Positions 22,809 through 33,200 of a stretch of 64,000 bases of DNA are shown piece by piece. The stretch's first letter is position 1. Every line of letters starts with the position of its first letter. The notes beneath the pieces are model-generated. The model was not told the origin of the DNA. It made no database searches and saw nothing but the letters and a program-made list of their open reading frames with translations. Location of the stretch: positions 29,400 to 93,399 of the forward strand of contig JAILHF010000049.1 in NCBI GenBank assembly GCA_024696005.1, written 5' to 3'. The stretch is from Lachnospiraceae bacterium. Its GTDB lineage: Bacteria > Bacillota > Clostridia > Lachnospirales > Lachnospiraceae. The translations under genes and the position numbers were made by a program.

Positions 22809-24845
22809 ATGGTAAGACAAAAAGAAAAAGATTTCCGGAAACTGAAAAAGGGCCAATCCTGGCTGTCCGTGGTTTCCTTTGTGATCAGTTATCTCTGCTT
22901 CACGATCGTCCTCGGCGCGATCGTGGTCGTGTTCTTCATTTACATGCAGAGCACCAAGCTGAATGAGGAAAGCAGCAACATCAATCAGATGGCGGAGCTG
23001 TACCGGCTGGCCACGACAACGGATAACGAAGGGATCATGGACTACCTGAAGGAAGAAGGCCGATCCTTCATCGTGCGGGACGTGAGAGGAAAGACCTTAT
23101 TCCGGCAGGGCGAAGATACCATCAGCAACCGGAGGATCTATTTCACCGGCGCGGATGAGAGCATACGCTATAACATCTTTGCCGATACCGAAAGCGTCGA
23201 TTTCTTTGAGGATCAGAACAACAGCGGCCTGAAAGGGCTGGTCAATTATTTCTCCCTCCACATGACGGAGAAGAATGCGGGCAGAGGGGATGACGAGGAT
23301 GATGATGACGGCATCGTTGTCGAAAGCCTGGTAATCCCTTACTGGATCTCGGTCTATCTGGAGGATGGCAGCAGCTTCATCGGAAAGTGCAACCTGCAGG
23401 TGGAAAAAGAAGATGTGGTCGTGATCACAACCTTCCTGCTCGGAATGATGGTCATGCTGATCGTCATCTTCATCGGACTGATCTCGGGCATCATCCGCAA
23501 CATCGGCTATCAGACAAAGCTGACGGATTTCTTCCTGACCGATGAAGTGACGCTGGGAAACAACTGGATGGCTTATCTGATCAAGGGCGAAGCGCTGCTG
23601 AAAAAGATGCGCAACGCCGGAAAGCGTTATGCGGTCCTGAACCTTGTGATCGTCAAATACCGCAATTACTGTCTCTGCCATTCGCTCGAAGAAGGCGAGC
23701 TCATGCTCCGCAAGATCTCGAAGATCATCGACGCGAACATCCAGCCTAAGAGGGAGCTGAACGCGCATGTCAGTTCCTCCAGCTTTGCTCTGCTTCTGGA
23801 GCTTACGGGCGAGGATACCCTGAAGCACCGCATCACGGCACTGACGGAGGAGCTGCAGAAAGCCGATCCCGAACACGTCTTCCAGTTCCAGGTGGGCGTG
23901 GCCCTGGTGGAAGCATCCATTCACAACGGCAAAGCGGTGATGCGCCGGAACCCGCAGCTGGAGCAGCTTTACAACAATGCCTGCACCGCAAGGACCACGC
24001 TGGAAAAAGCAGACGACAGCGGCATCGCGTTTTTCAACAAGGATCTGGTGGAAGAACAGAAATGGATCAACACCGTGCAGGAGCGGCAGCAGCAGGCTCT
24101 GGAGCGCGAAGAGTTCGTGGTCTATTACCAGCCCAAGTATTCGCCCGATGAATCCAAGATCAGCGGCGCCGAAGCGCTGATCCGCTGGCAGTCGCCGGAA
24201 TTCGGCCTGGTTGCGCCGGGACGCATCATTCCGATCTTTGAGAACAACGGCTTCATAACCGAGATCGATCATTACATGATACGTCATGTGGCAAGGGACC
24301 AGAAAGCCTGGCTGGACCAGGGGCTGGAGTGCGTACCCATCTCGGTGAACGTTTCCCGCGCGCATTTCGCGGAAGAGGACCTGGCGGAGCAGATCCGTGA
24401 CATGGTGGATGAAGCGGGAACGCCCCACCACCTGATCGAGATCGAGCTGACCGAGAGTGCGTTCTTTGATGACAAGAACGCGCTGATCACGACGATCGAA
24501 CGGCTCAAGTCCTATGGCTTCAGCGTGTCCATGGACGATTTCGGCGCGGGCTATTCCTCGCTGAATTCGCTGAAGGACATGGCGCTGGATGTGCTGAAGC
24601 TGGATGCCGAGTTTTTCCGCGGCGATGCGGAACAGGACCGGAAAGAGATCGTGGTGGGCGAGGCGATCCGTCTGGCCCGCAGCCTGAACATGCGCACGGT
24701 GGCCGAGGGCGTCGAGGAAAAGGACCAGGTGGAATTCCTTGCACAGCAGGGCTGTGACATGATACAGGGATTCATTTACGCGGAGCCGATGCCGAAGGAA
24801 GAGTACGAAGAACGGATCCGCGAGATCTATCATAACATAGAGTAG
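22809..24845 (+). CDS. Membrane-bound c-di-GMP phosphodiesterase: degenerate GGDEF plus intact EAL
   Basis: The product has 678 residues. Membrane helices lie near residues 20-45 and 207-232, enclosing an extracytoplasmic sensor region with an acidic patch. Residues 240-395 are GGDEF-like, but the signature is replaced by SSSSFALLL, so cyclase activity is not expected. Residues about 430-678 form an EAL domain with the expected residues: EALIRW, a substrate Asn in [37 protein letters not shown] and [10 protein letters not shown]. It should hydrolyse c-di-GMP, with the sensor region and the degenerate GGDEF as regulatory inputs. The mnmG gene starts five bases after its stop codon, so the two may share a transcript. 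Confidence 0.92.
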   Translation: MVRQKEKDFRKLKKGQSWLSVVSFVISYLCFTIVLGAIVVVFFIYMQSTKLNEESSNINQMAELYRLATTTDNEGIMDYLKEEGRSFIVRDVRGKTLFRQGEDTISNRRIYFTGADESIRYNIFADTESVDFFEDQNNSGLKGLVNYFSLHMTEKNAGRGDDEDDDDGIVVESLVIPYWISVYLEDGSSFIGKCNLQVEKEDVVVITTFLLGMMVMLIVIFIGLISGIIRNIGYQTKLTDFFLTDEVTLGNNWMAYLIKGEALLKKMRNAGKRYAVLNLVIVKYRNYCLCHSLEEGELMLRKISKIIDANIQPKRELNAHVSSSSFALLLELTGEDTLKHRITALTEELQKADPEHVFQFQVGVALVEASIHNGKAVMRRNPQLEQLYNNACTARTTLEKADDSGIAFFNKDLVEEQKWINTVQERQQQALEREEFVVYYQPKYSPDESKISGAEALIRWQSPEFGLVAPGRIIPIFENNGFITEIDHYMIRHVARDQKAWLDQGLECVPISVNVSRAHFAEEDLAEQIRDMVDEAGTPHHLIEIELTESAFFDDKNALITTIERLKSYGFSVSMDDFGAGYSSLNSLKDMALDVLKLDAEFFRGDAEQDRKEIVVGEAIRLARSLNMRTVAEGVEEKDQVEFLAQQGCDMIQGFIYAEPMPKEEYEERIREIYHNIE

Positions 24846-24849
24846 AGAC

Positions 24850-26856
24850 ATGGGATTAACGGATAAAAATACGATACACGAAATAACGGATGTGTGCGTG
24901 ATCGGCGCCGGCCATGCGGGGTGCGAGGCGGCGCTGGCATGCGCGGGACTGGGACTGGAAACGGTTCTTTTTACGGTGAGCGTGGACTCGATCGCGCTGA
25001 TGCCCTGCAACCCGAACGTCGGAGGCTCTTCCAAAGGGCATCTGGTGCGGGAGCTCGATGCGCTGGGCGGCGAGATGGGCAAGGTCATCGACAGGACCTT
25101 CATCCAGTCGAAGATGCTGAACCTCTCGAAGGGACCGGCGGTGCATTCCCTGCGGGCGCAGGCCGACAAAGCCGAGTATTCGCGGGAGATGCGAAAGCAC
25201 CTGGAAGCGAAGGAACACCTGCGGATCAAGCAGGGAGAAGTGTGCGAGATCGTTACGAAGGAAGATGCGAAGGGGCAGACGATCTGCGGTGTGCGCAGCT
25301 ATACCGGCGCCTTTTACGAATGCAAGGCGCTGATCATCGCGACCGGAACCTATCTGAACGCACGCTGCCTGTCCGGGGAAGCGATCACCCATACCGGTCC
25401 GAACGGACTGCAGGCCGCAACGCATCTGTCGGATTCGCTGCGGGAGCACGGTGTGGTGCTGCGCCGCTTCAAGACCGGGACCCCTGCCCGCATGGACGGA
25501 AGCAGCCTGGATTATTCGAAGATGGAACCGCAGCACGGGGATGAGCGCGTGGTGCCGTTCTCGTTTTCCACGGATCCGGAAAGCGTGCAGATCGAGCAGG
25601 CAGACTGCTATCTTACTTATACAAACGAAGAAACGCATCGCATCATACGGGAGAACCTGGACCGCTCGCCGCTTTTCGCGGGTGTGATCGAAGGGACCGG
25701 CCCGCGCTATTGCCCTTCGATCGAGGACAAGGTGGTGCGTTTTCCCGAGAAGGAAAGACATCAGGTCTTCATTGAACCCGAAGGACTGCATACGGGCGAG
25801 ATGTATGTCGGCGGCATGAGCAGCTCGCTGCCGGAGGACGTGCAGCTTGCGATGTACAGGACGGTTCCCGGACTGGAGAACTGCCGCATCGTGCGCAATG
25901 CCTATGCGATCGAATACGACTGCCTGGGACCCGGCCAGCTGAAGCTGTCCCTGGAGCTCAAGGCGATAGGCGGCGTTTTCTGCGCCGGACAGTTTAACGG
26001 AAGCAGCGGCTATGAAGAAGCGGCGGCGCAGGGACTGATCGCGGGGATCAACGCGGCCTGCAGGATCAAGGGCCGCGAACCGCTGGTGCTGGATCGTTCG
26101 GAAGCCTACATCGGCGTTCTGATCGACGACCTCGTGAACAAGGAAAACAACGAGCCCTACCGCATGATGACTTCGCGGGCGGAGTACCGTCTGCTGCTGC
26201 GGCAGGACAACGCGGATCTGCGCCTCAGACATTACGGATATGAGCTGGGCCTGGTGAGCCGCGAACAGATGGAATACGTGGAAAAGAAGCAGCGCCTGAT
26301 CGACGCGGAGTGCGCGCGTCTGCACCGCCATTACGTGGGAGCGAACGAAAGGGTGCAGGCCTTCCTTGAAGAAAAAGGAACGGCGCCGATCCGCAAAGCC
26401 ACGACCCTGGCGGAACTGATCAGCAGACCCGAGCTGGATTACGATATCGTTTCCGAGCTGGAGAGCATTCCGGGCCTGGTTCATCTTTCGAATGAGGAGC
26501 CGGGAAAAGAAGAGGAAAAGGAAAAAGAAGAGTCGGCGCTGCAGGAAGCAGAGGGCGATGCGCGTCTGCGTGCGGATGTCGTGGAGCAGATCAACATCAA
26601 CATCAAATACGAAGGCTATATCCGGCGGCAGCAGGCTCAGGTGGAGGCTTTCAAGAAAACGGAGAGCCGCCGCATTCCGGAAGACATCGATTACGACGAC
26701 GTGAAAAGCCTGCGTCTGGAAGCGCGTCAGAAGCTGAAGATGTTCCGCCCCGAAAGCGTCGGACAGGCATCGCGCATCAGCGGTGTGAGCCCCGCGGATG
26801 TAACGGTCCTGCTGGTTTATCTCGAGCAAAACAAGCGCAGGCAGACGGAGCAATAG
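24850..26856 (+). CDS. mnmG: tRNA uridine-5-carboxymethylaminomethyl modification enzyme MnmG (GidA)
   Basis: The product has 668 residues with the FAD-binding motif [14 protein letters not shown] near residue 17 and the family signatures [20 protein letters not shown] and [16 protein letters not shown]. The C-terminal [10 protein letters not shown] and [12 protein letters not shown] segments are also typical. With MnmE it installs the cmnm5 group on wobble uridines. It is longer than the usual 620-630 residues because of an acidic/lysine-rich insert ([20 protein letters not shown]) near residues 551-572. That insert lies in the C-terminal domain and looks like a flexible loop. mnmE is not in the window. 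The ribosome binding site is weak, and the gene lies directly behind the EAL gene. Confidence 0.96.
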   Translation: MGLTDKNTIHEITDVCVIGAGHAGCEAALACAGLGLETVLFTVSVDSIALMPCNPNVGGSSKGHLVRELDALGGEMGKVIDRTFIQSKMLNLSKGPAVHSLRAQADKAEYSREMRKHLEAKEHLRIKQGEVCEIVTKEDAKGQTICGVRSYTGAFYECKALIIATGTYLNARCLSGEAITHTGPNGLQAATHLSDSLREHGVVLRRFKTGTPARMDGSSLDYSKMEPQHGDERVVPFSFSTDPESVQIEQADCYLTYTNEETHRIIRENLDRSPLFAGVIEGTGPRYCPSIEDKVVRFPEKERHQVFIEPEGLHTGEMYVGGMSSSLPEDVQLAMYRTVPGLENCRIVRNAYAIEYDCLGPGQLKLSLELKAIGGVFCAGQFNGSSGYEEAAAQGLIAGINAACRIKGREPLVLDRSEAYIGVLIDDLVNKENNEPYRMMTSRAEYRLLLRQDNADLRLRHYGYELGLVSREQMEYVEKKQRLIDAECARLHRHYVGANERVQAFLEEKGTAPIRKATTLAELISRPELDYDIVSELESIPGLVHLSNEEPGKEEEKEKEESALQEAEGDARLRADVVEQININIKYEGYIRRQQAQVEAFKKTESRRIPEDIDYDDVKSLRLEARQKLKMFRPESVGQASRISGVSPADVTVLLVYLEQNKRRQTEQ

Positions 26857-26941
26857 CGGGTCTTTCTCCCCGCATCCACACCAATACGGGGTTTGGACTC
26901 AAAAAAACCGCTGAAAACGCGTAAAAAAGTGCATTTTCCTA

Positions 26942-26970
26942 TTGTCACACCACATATTTTGTGCTAATAT
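26942..26970 (+). promoter_or_regulatory. Promoter of the HU gene
   Basis: TTGTCA (26942-26947), a 17-base spacer and an extended -10 TGCTAATAT ending at 26970, followed by GGAGGGG and the start codon at 27014. Confidence 0.75.
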
Positions 26971-27013
26971 GCGTTTGTTACAAAAAATTCCACTATATAT
27001 GGAGGGGAATAAC

Positions 27014-27298
27014 ATGAACAGAGCAGAATTGGTTGATGCAATTGCAAAGGAAGCCAAGCTCAGCAAGGCTGATGCGGACAGAGCTCTCAAGGCTTTCACC
27101 GGCACGGTTTCCAAGGAGCTGAAGAAGAAGGGTAAGGTTCAGCTGGTAGGCTTCGGTACTTTCGAGACCTCCAAGCGTGCAGCCCGCAAGGGTAAGAACC
27201 CTCAGACCGGCGAGGCTATTAAGATCCCCGCTGCTACGGTTCCTAAGTTCAAGGCAGGCAAGGCTCTCAAGGATCTTGTGAACGGCAACAAGAAATAA
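27014..27298 (+). CDS. hup: HU-family DNA-binding protein
   Basis: The start follows GGAGGGG. The product has 94 residues, the family's length. It begins MNRAELVDAIAKEAKLSKADAD, continues VQLVGFGTFETSKRAARKGKNPQTGEAIKIPAA across the DNA-binding arm, and ends KFKAGKALKDLVN. These are clear HU features. HU coats and bends DNA in the nucleoid. Codon use is strongly biased (AAG, GGT, GCT), as expected for a highly expressed gene. It has its own promoter and a strong terminator. It is separate in function from the neighbouring mnmG and the convergent PadR operon. Confidence 0.97.
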   Translation: MNRAELVDAIAKEAKLSKADADRALKAFTGTVSKELKKKGKVQLVGFGTFETSKRAARKGKNPQTGEAIKIPAATVPKFKAGKALKDLVNGNKK

Positions 27299-27317
27299 GT
27301 CGAACGCAAAAAAAGAA

Positions 27318-27347
27318 CGCGGGGCATTTCGCCCCGCGCTTTTTTTA
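27318..27347. terminator. Strong terminator between convergent HU and DUF4097 genes
   Basis: CGCGGGGC (27318-27325) pairs with GCCCCGCG (27331-27338), with a T run on the plus side and an A-rich run (complement T) on the other. It can serve both strands. Confidence 0.92.
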
Positions 27348-27388
27348 TTTCTGCGCAGGAGGATTTTTCATCCCCCTGCTCGATTCAA

Positions 27389-28213
27389 TCAGTTCTTATA
27401 GCTGCGTCCGTAGCCGGATCCGTTAACCGTTATGCTTCCCGCGTCGGTGGAAAGATCGAAGCGGGTATCGTTGAGGTCACTCTTCACATTGATCGAACCC
27501 AGGTCGCAGTCCGCTTCCAGTTTGGAATAGCGGCCGTTCACGTTGATGCTTCCCATTTCCGAAGAGCAGTCTGCGGAATCGAAGTTGCAGCTCTCCAGGC
27601 TGATGCTTCCCATGCTTGCTTCAAAGTTCCCCGTGGTAAAGTCGCAGTCCTTCAGGGAGACGGAACCCATCTTTGCGTCGATGTTGACTTTGTCAAACTT
27701 GCAGTCCTTGAAAGAGGCTCCGCCCAGCTTCAGATCGATCTTCAGATCATCGATGCTGAGTTCTTTCGCTTCGAGTTCACCGAGATTGAGCTTGAGATCG
27801 GCTTTATTGAGTGCGCCGTCATCCGGGATCGTAACGATCACCTGACAGTTTTTGAACGCGCCGTTGTTTTTCCAGTTGTTGCTCTTGCTCTTCTGTTTGA
27901 TCACCAGCTTGTCGTTCTTAAGCTCGATCTCGGGAGTAGCGTTGGCAGGGTAATCCTTGATCTCGTAGGAATACTCATCTCCGTACTGAAGGATCAGGTT
28001 GCCGAGATCCATGTCACAGCTGACCTCGGTGAAGATCCCGGTCGTGGAGGAAGCGGAACTGCTCGTTTCCGAACTGCCGACGTTGCGGACAAAGCCAAAG
28101 AGCAGGCCGCCTCCTATGTGGATGAAGCATCCGATGAGGATGCAGATCACGGTGATGAAGTTCAGTGTTTTTACGTAACGTGCTTTCCATCTGGTATCGC
28201 TTGTTGAACTCAT
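27389..28213 (-). CDS. DUF4097-type beta-helix membrane-anchored protein
   Basis: The start at 28213 has AAGGAGG upstream and gives 274 residues. A single membrane helix lies near residues 17-42 (NFITVICILIGCFIHIGGGLLFGF), preceded by basic residues, so the C-terminal 210 residues are outside. They consist of short repeating strands ending in G[SA]I.[LV]..C or similar (KMGSVSLKDCDF, SMGSISLESCNF, EMGSINVNGRY, DLGSINVKSDL), a solenoid typical of DUF4097 proteins. It is the last gene of a PadR operon. DUF4097/HAAS/PadR sets are common in Clostridia and Bacilli and are linked to envelope stress. The exact role is unknown. Confidence 0.85.
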   Translation of the reverse strand: MSSTSDTRWKARYVKTLNFITVICILIGCFIHIGGGLLFGFVRNVGSSETSSSASSTTGIFTEVSCDMDLGNLILQYGDEYSYEIKDYPANATPEIELKNDKLVIKQKSKSNNWKNNGAFKNCQVIVTIPDDGALNKADLKLNLGELEAKELSIDDLKIDLKLGGASFKDCKFDKVNIDAKMGSVSLKDCDFTTGNFEASMGSISLESCNFDSADCSSEMGSINVNGRYSKLEADCDLGSINVKSDLNDTRFDLSTDAGSITVNGSGYGRSYKN

Positions 28214-28226
28214 TTCTTTATCCTCC

Positions 28227-29216
28227 TTATGCCTGATCGGTCGATTTGTCACGCAGCAGGCTGCTTATGATGGCGTAGGTGATGCCCGCCACCGGCCAGA
28301 TGATCCAGGTCTTCCACCACTGGAAGGTCAGGAAGCTCCAGATCAGGTAAATGCTGCGCACGGTAGGCCAGTAGATGCTGATGATGCGCTCGCCGCTCTT
28401 GCCGTTGTAGTGCGGAACGGCGTTTTCGTTGTAGCTGCCGCTCACGGTCTCGCGGTCGTTTACTTTCAGCAGAAGGTTCAGGCTGTTCATGATCGTGCCG
28501 GCGTGAACAAAGAGGTAAACGCCCACGGCTACCATGATGAGCAGGACCACGATGCCGACGGTGGGACCGAGCGAAGTCGAAGGGATGCTGCTCAGGACCA
28601 GGACGGGGATCCAGCTGGCTGCGCAGAGCAGCACGCCGACCGTGATCTTCGCGACATAGGAGCTGCGGAACTGTTCCTTGGCTTCGCTGATGTAGTTCGA
28701 AGTCGCGAAATCGATGTTGCAGGGCTCCTTGCTGATGTAGTCCCATTTCTGCGAATTGAAGGCGATGATGATGAAGATCGCCACGGCAGTCAGGATCAGC
28801 AGGAACATGAGCGCAACGCCGACCGCGGTCATGTGGATCGCATCGAAAAGGATCGGAGCGTTCACGCTCAGGATGATGAGTGCCACCCCCAGAGCCAGGC
28901 CGTTTGCGCGGGTTACGCAAAAAGCCAGGAAGTCCTTTACCTCATCGAGGATCAGTGTGCGGCGGGGAGCGCTTTCCACCAGAGAGTGCTCCTGCTCGAT
29001 CTCCTGATGGATGTTCAGCACATCGGCAAGCTCATCCAGGTTTCCGAACTCGGAGATCACGGTGCCGACTGCCTCGTTTTCCGTTTTGCCTTCGCTGATC
29101 AGTTCGTTGTATTTGTCTTCCATCATCTGCAGAAGTTCCTGCTTTGCCCGGAGCACTTCAGGTGTGCGGGGCATGTTCGCAAACATCTGTTCAAGATAAT
29201 TTTTGATCGTTTCCAT
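28227..29216 (-). CDS. HAAS/permease-prefix-domain membrane protein
   Basis: The product has 329 residues. Residues 1-70 form a helical HAAS-type domain (LEQMFANMPRTPEVLRAKQELLQMMEDKYNELISEGKTENEA, then VISEFGNLDELA). Membrane helices lie near 103-150, 190-245 and 290-320. The HAAS domain is typically encoded beside PadR-family regulators and is thought to contact them. Its start codon lies 26 bases inside the end of the padR-like gene, so the two are translationally coupled. It precedes the DUF4097 gene by 13 bases. It probably senses membrane state and relays it, but that is family inference. Confidence 0.8.
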   Translation of the reverse strand: METIKNYLEQMFANMPRTPEVLRAKQELLQMMEDKYNELISEGKTENEAVGTVISEFGNLDELADVLNIHQEIEQEHSLVESAPRRTLILDEVKDFLAFCVTRANGLALGVALIILSVNAPILFDAIHMTAVGVALMFLLILTAVAIFIIIAFNSQKWDYISKEPCNIDFATSNYISEAKEQFRSSYVAKITVGVLLCAASWIPVLVLSSIPSTSLGPTVGIVVLLIMVAVGVYLFVHAGTIMNSLNLLLKVNDRETVSGSYNENAVPHYNGKSGERIISIYWPTVRSIYLIWSFLTFQWWKTWIIWPVAGITYAIISSLLRDKSTDQA

Positions 29217-29565
29217 GTTCTCCTCCTTCTATGAAGCGCTGTACCACATCCTTGGTCAGCTCCCATTCCGCGCATTTTTCGTTGTAGTATCGCTGTCCTT
29301 CCTCGGTGATCCGGTAGTAGGTGCGCTTCTTGCCTCCGGTATCTCCGCTGTCCTCGTAAGACCGGATGTAGTTGTTTTTTTCCATCCGTGTGAATGCGGA
29401 GTAGAGGGTGGTTTCCTTGATGATGTATTTGTCCTCGGTGATGCTGCGGATCCGTTTGGAGATCTCGTATCCGTAGGAGGGCCCCTGCCTGAGGATGTGC
29501 AGGATCATCGTGTCGTTGTAGCCGCGGATCACATCGCTGCTGATCGCGGTATTGTTTTCGGGCAT
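29191..29565 (-). CDS. PadR-family transcriptional regulator
   Basis: The product has 124 residues with a winged helix: DTMILHILRQGPSYGYEISKRI, then KETTLYSAFTRMEKNNYIRSYEDS and the wing GKKRTYYRITEEG. A short C-terminal helix follows. This is the compact PadR class. GGGAGGTGA lies just upstream of the start. It heads an operon with the HAAS and DUF4097 genes. Three 15-base tandem repeats overlap its own -10 box, as expected if it represses its own operon. The inducer is unknown. Confidence 0.93.
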   Translation of the reverse strand: MPENNTAISSDVIRGYNDTMILHILRQGPSYGYEISKRIRSITEDKYIIKETTLYSAFTRMEKNNYIRSYEDSGDTGGKKRTYYRITEEGQRYYNEKCAEWELTKDVVQRFIEGGEHGNDQKLS

Positions 29566-29615
29566 TTGCCGTCACCTCCCTTTTATGTTACCTCGACTGA
29601 CGTTCCTATGCCAGT

Positions 29616-29672
29616 CGTAGCTACGTCTGTCGTAACTACGGCTATCGTACTACGACTGACATAGTATGTCAA
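29616..29672 (-). promoter_or_regulatory. PadR operon promoter with three tandem 15-base palindromic repeats
   Basis: On the minus strand TTGACA (29672-29667), a 17-base spacer and TACGAT (29649-29644) form the promoter. CGTAGCTACG (29616-29625), CGTAACTACG (29631-29640) and CGTACTACG (29646-29654) repeat every 15 bases across the -10 box and the start region. They are good candidates for operators of the PadR regulator. Confidence 0.75.
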
Positions 29673-29737
29673 GAGCTTTTTGAAATTTTTCTCGGGAAGT
29701 TCGGAAAAGCAGGCAGATATAAGTCCGTGGCAACCTA

Positions 29738-29786
29738 TGGAGGAGCTTAGCCACTCCCGAAACTGCATGAACCAACAGGAACGCGA
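29738..29786 (+). repeat. Dispersed ~50-base element, copy 1
   Basis: ATGGAGGAGCTTAGCCAC at the left, CTGCA in the middle and ACAGGAACGCGA at the right are shared in order with 37513-37562 (ATGGAGGAGCCTAGCCGC, CTGCA, ACAGGAACGCGA). Confidence 0.6.
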
Positions 29787-29803
29787 CGAGCAAGGAATGA
29801 GAA

Positions 29804-29832
29804 TTGTAAAAATGCGCGATTCCATATATAAT
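29804..29832 (+). promoter_or_regulatory. Promoter of the YbjN-like/AAA-M41 operon
   Basis: TTGTAA (29804-29809), a 17-base spacer and TATAAT (29827-29832), followed by AAGGAGGG and the start codon at 29868. Confidence 0.75.
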
Positions 29833-29867
29833 AGCTAATCATATCCCAAAATAAGGAGGGTACCATT

Positions 29868-30290
29868 ATGGCTAACATGTTAACGAAACTGGCGGCAGCA
29901 TATTTCGATACCAAGGGTATCAAATACGACCTCAGAGGGGACAACGAAGAAGCGATCGTCACGGGATTTCGTCTGGATAACAAGGACAGCCAGCGCATCG
30001 TGATCGTTTTCTATCCCGAAGAGAACGAGAGCTGCTCGATCAAGGGCTACGAAGTGGTCAAGGTTCCGAAGGAAAAGATCGGTGACGTCCTGATCGCGCT
30101 CAATCATCTGAATAACCAGTTCCGCTGGATCAAGTTCAGCCTTGATGAAGAAGATCTGACCGTGAACGCTTCGGACGACTGCGTTCTGACCCCGGATACC
30201 TGCGGTGAGGAAGTATACCGTTGCTGCATGCAGATGGTTTCGATCATCGATGAGGCATATCCCATCATCATGAAGGCAATGTGGGGATGA
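29868..30290 (+). CDS. YbjN-domain (secretion-chaperone-like fold) protein
   Basis: The product has 140 residues, acidic and without membrane segments. It opens MLTKLAAAYFDTKGIKYDLRGDNEEAIVTGF and continues with a RIVIVFYPEE strand and an ALNHLNNQFRWIKFSLDEEDLTVNASDD segment, ending in a Cys-rich helix (CGEEVYRCCMQMVSIIDEAYPIIMKAM). This is the layout of YbjN proteins, which share the fold of type III secretion chaperones and often bind a partner protein. It lies six bases before the large AAA+/M41 gene, so the obvious candidate partner is that protease. The function is otherwise unknown. Confidence 0.78.
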   Translation: MANMLTKLAAAYFDTKGIKYDLRGDNEEAIVTGFRLDNKDSQRIVIVFYPEENESCSIKGYEVVKVPKEKIGDVLIALNHLNNQFRWIKFSLDEEDLTVNASDDCVLTPDTCGEEVYRCCMQMVSIIDEAYPIIMKAMWG

Positions 30291-30296
30291 TCCGCC

Positions 30297-33200
30297 ATGG
30301 AAGAAAACAGACTGTACAGTTACCTTGAGGAACTGGCCGAGAAGAAGTTCAAGGTGGATAAACTGACCCCGCTGCAGCTTCTCTATGCGTATGCGTCGGT
30401 CGCTTCCATGAACGACAGCGTGATCAACGTCTATTTCTCGGACGAGAAGGACCGCGAGGAGATCATCCACATCCGTGAAGAGATCGAAAGGCAGGGCCTG
30501 GACACGACGCTGCTGAAGACGGCGATCCCGCTGATCGACGGCAAGGAAGGCGTGGAGACCCAGACCAGGCAGGTCGACAACATCCGCGAAAAAGCGGAAA
30601 AGGATCACTCGGATGTATTTGCCCTGACGGTACTGCAGAACCTGATCCTTCTCGAGATCCCGGAGCTCCCGCTGATGAAGAAAGGGCGCGAGCTGAAGGA
30701 TATCTTTGCCTATATCAATCACGACGACGCGGCAAAACCCGCAGCAAAGGAAGTAACAAAGGAAAAGGAAGAGAGCGGGCCGGAGAGCGGGAGCGCGACG
30801 ATGTTTTCCGGCAAGGAGATCTTCGGAAAGAAAGATGAGGCGGACGCCGAAAATGAAGACGGCGAAGCTGAAACCGAAGAAGCTTCGGAAGAAGACGGAA
30901 CGGAGAATCTTTCCCAGAGGGAGCGCCTCGAGATCCTTTTGAACAAAACGAAGCAGCTCTACGAGTATCTGAACGAGAAGAATCCCGGGCAGATGGAGGC
31001 TGTGCACGGCTTTGTCCAGAACTACTTCCGCAGCGAGCTGCTCTGCGATTCGGAGAATATCCGCAAGGGCGTGAGCGGCATCATGCTGCTGTCGGGCCCC
31101 CGCGAAGTGAACAAGCCGGGTCTGCTGCATCAGGCGGCGGAATTCCTGAAGATGCCGATCCTGAACATGGACAACATCGGCAGCGAAAAGGAACCGGTGA
31201 AAGCTCTTTTCGAATTTGTCGACCATAATCCGCGCTGCTTCATCCTGGCGAGCGAAATGGAACTCGTCACGCCCAGCATGGTCAGCCTTCTGTGCGACAT
31301 CATAGACGGCGATCTGAAGGCGGAGCGCAAGGACGGGAAGAAGGTGGACTTCAAAAAGGCCGTCATGGTTTGCACGACGGACGTGGGACGCGAGCTGTAC
31401 GAAGACCGCAGTCAGCGTTTTTCCAGGGCAGGATTTGCAGTGATCCTGGATGCGCTGAAGGAAGACATGCTTTCTTCCGATAAGAAAAAACCCGTGCCGG
31501 AATCCTGGACAGAGCGTTTTCTGTCGAATTTCTCCGGCGAGAACACGATACTCTTTGACAGGCTGGACGCATTCACCCTTTACGACGTGATCCGCAAGGA
31601 TCTGGACAAGGGCGCGGCTGCCATTATGGAGACATACGGGCTGCACACGGAGATCGATCCGAAGCTTGCGCAGCTCTTGCTTTACAAGAACAACTGGATC
31701 ACCGGCGCGGACGAGATCCGGGCACAGAGCGAGTCGCTGGTCAAGGACGAGCTCTTCGATCTGGGGCGTCACATGAACGACCTGCGCAGCAGCCTTCCGA
31801 AGCTGGAAAACCTGCGCATGGTGCTGGAATACGATGACGACGGAGAGGATGTCCGGGAGCTGTTCGAGAATCCGGACGGCCTTCATGCCCTTTATCTCGG
31901 AGATGAGCTGGATCCGAAGGAATATTGCCTGCCGGAGAATTACCGCATCACCTATTGCGATGATGAGGAAAAGGCAAAGAAGATCGCCATCGAAGAGGAC
32001 ATCGACATCGTTCTGATCGACCCCCTGTTCGGGGAACAGGACAATACGGGATATCTGAGCATCGATGACCGCAAATCCATGGGAATACGGGTGTTTGAAG
32101 AACTCACCCGCCGCCTGACACAGGTGCCGGTCTATCTGGTGGAGAAGAAGGAACTCCCGCTGCACGAAGAGATCGAGCTTCGGGAAAAGGGTGCCTGGGG
32201 AGCCCTGAGCCTGCAGGATCCTCTTGCTTTTTCCAACAGGCTGGTACAGATCGGCAACATGCTCTATACCCGCAAAAAGGTAAACGAGCTTTACGCCAAG
32301 GCAAAGACCCTGGAATACAATTCCGCGCAGAAGATCAGCGATGACGGAAAGACGGCCGAGATCCACATCTACGACCTGGCAATCCGCAAGCAGATGATCT
32401 CGGACCCGCAGCACATGATGCTGGCGGCAGGGGATCGTCCGAAGGAGCGTTTTGCGGATGTGATCGGCGCGGAGGACGCAAAGGAAGAGCTGCAGATCTT
32501 CATCAATTACATGAAGAATCCCAGGCCGTTCATGATGAACAGCACGCAGCCGCCCAAGGGCATCCTGCTCTACGGACCTCCGGGAACCGGCAAGACCATG
32601 CTGGCGCGTGCGATGGCCGGTGAGTCCGATGCAAGCTACTTTGCGGTGACCGGCAACAGCTTCGCCGACAAATTCTACGGTGAGAGCGAAAAGAGCATCC
32701 GCAGGCTGTTCATGACGGCACGCCGATGCGCACCGAGCATCATCTTCATCGACGAGATCGATTCGATCGGCAAGAAGCGTACCGGCAGCTTTAACGAAGC
32801 GCGCGAGAGCGATCTGAACACACTGATCGCCGAGATGGACGGTTTCCATCAGGATCCGACCCGTCCGGTCTTCGTGATCGCCGCGACCAACTACGGCATA
32901 GGAAAGAACAACGACGGCGGCTCGATGCAGCTGGATGAAGCGCTGACGAGACGTTTTGCCCGTGCCATCAAGGTGGACCTGCCCAAGCAGGACGAGCGCG
33001 TCCGTTTCCTGAAGATGCAGATCGGAAAACTGCAGAAATCGGATGTCAGCGATGATGCAATCAAGACGCTGGCCGACCGTACCACCGGAGAAAGCCTGGC
33101 CATTCTGAAGAACATCCTGGATACGGCCCTGCGCCGCTCATCGGTCAGCGGGGAACCCGTAAACGACGAGATGCTTCTGGCGGCCATGGAGGAATACCGC

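Noticed and set aside
23097..26853. Two long minus-strand open frames opposite the EAL gene and mnmG
   Set aside because: Both are antisense to genes with complete catalytic motifs and have low-complexity, His/Arg/Val-rich translations typical of shadow frames.
29880..32849. Very long minus-strand open frame opposite the YbjN/AAA-M41 genes
   Set aside because: It is a mirror of a strongly supported plus-strand gene with AAA+ and M41 motifs. The minus-strand translation has no recognisable domain or ribosome binding site. High G+C at third positions creates such shadows.
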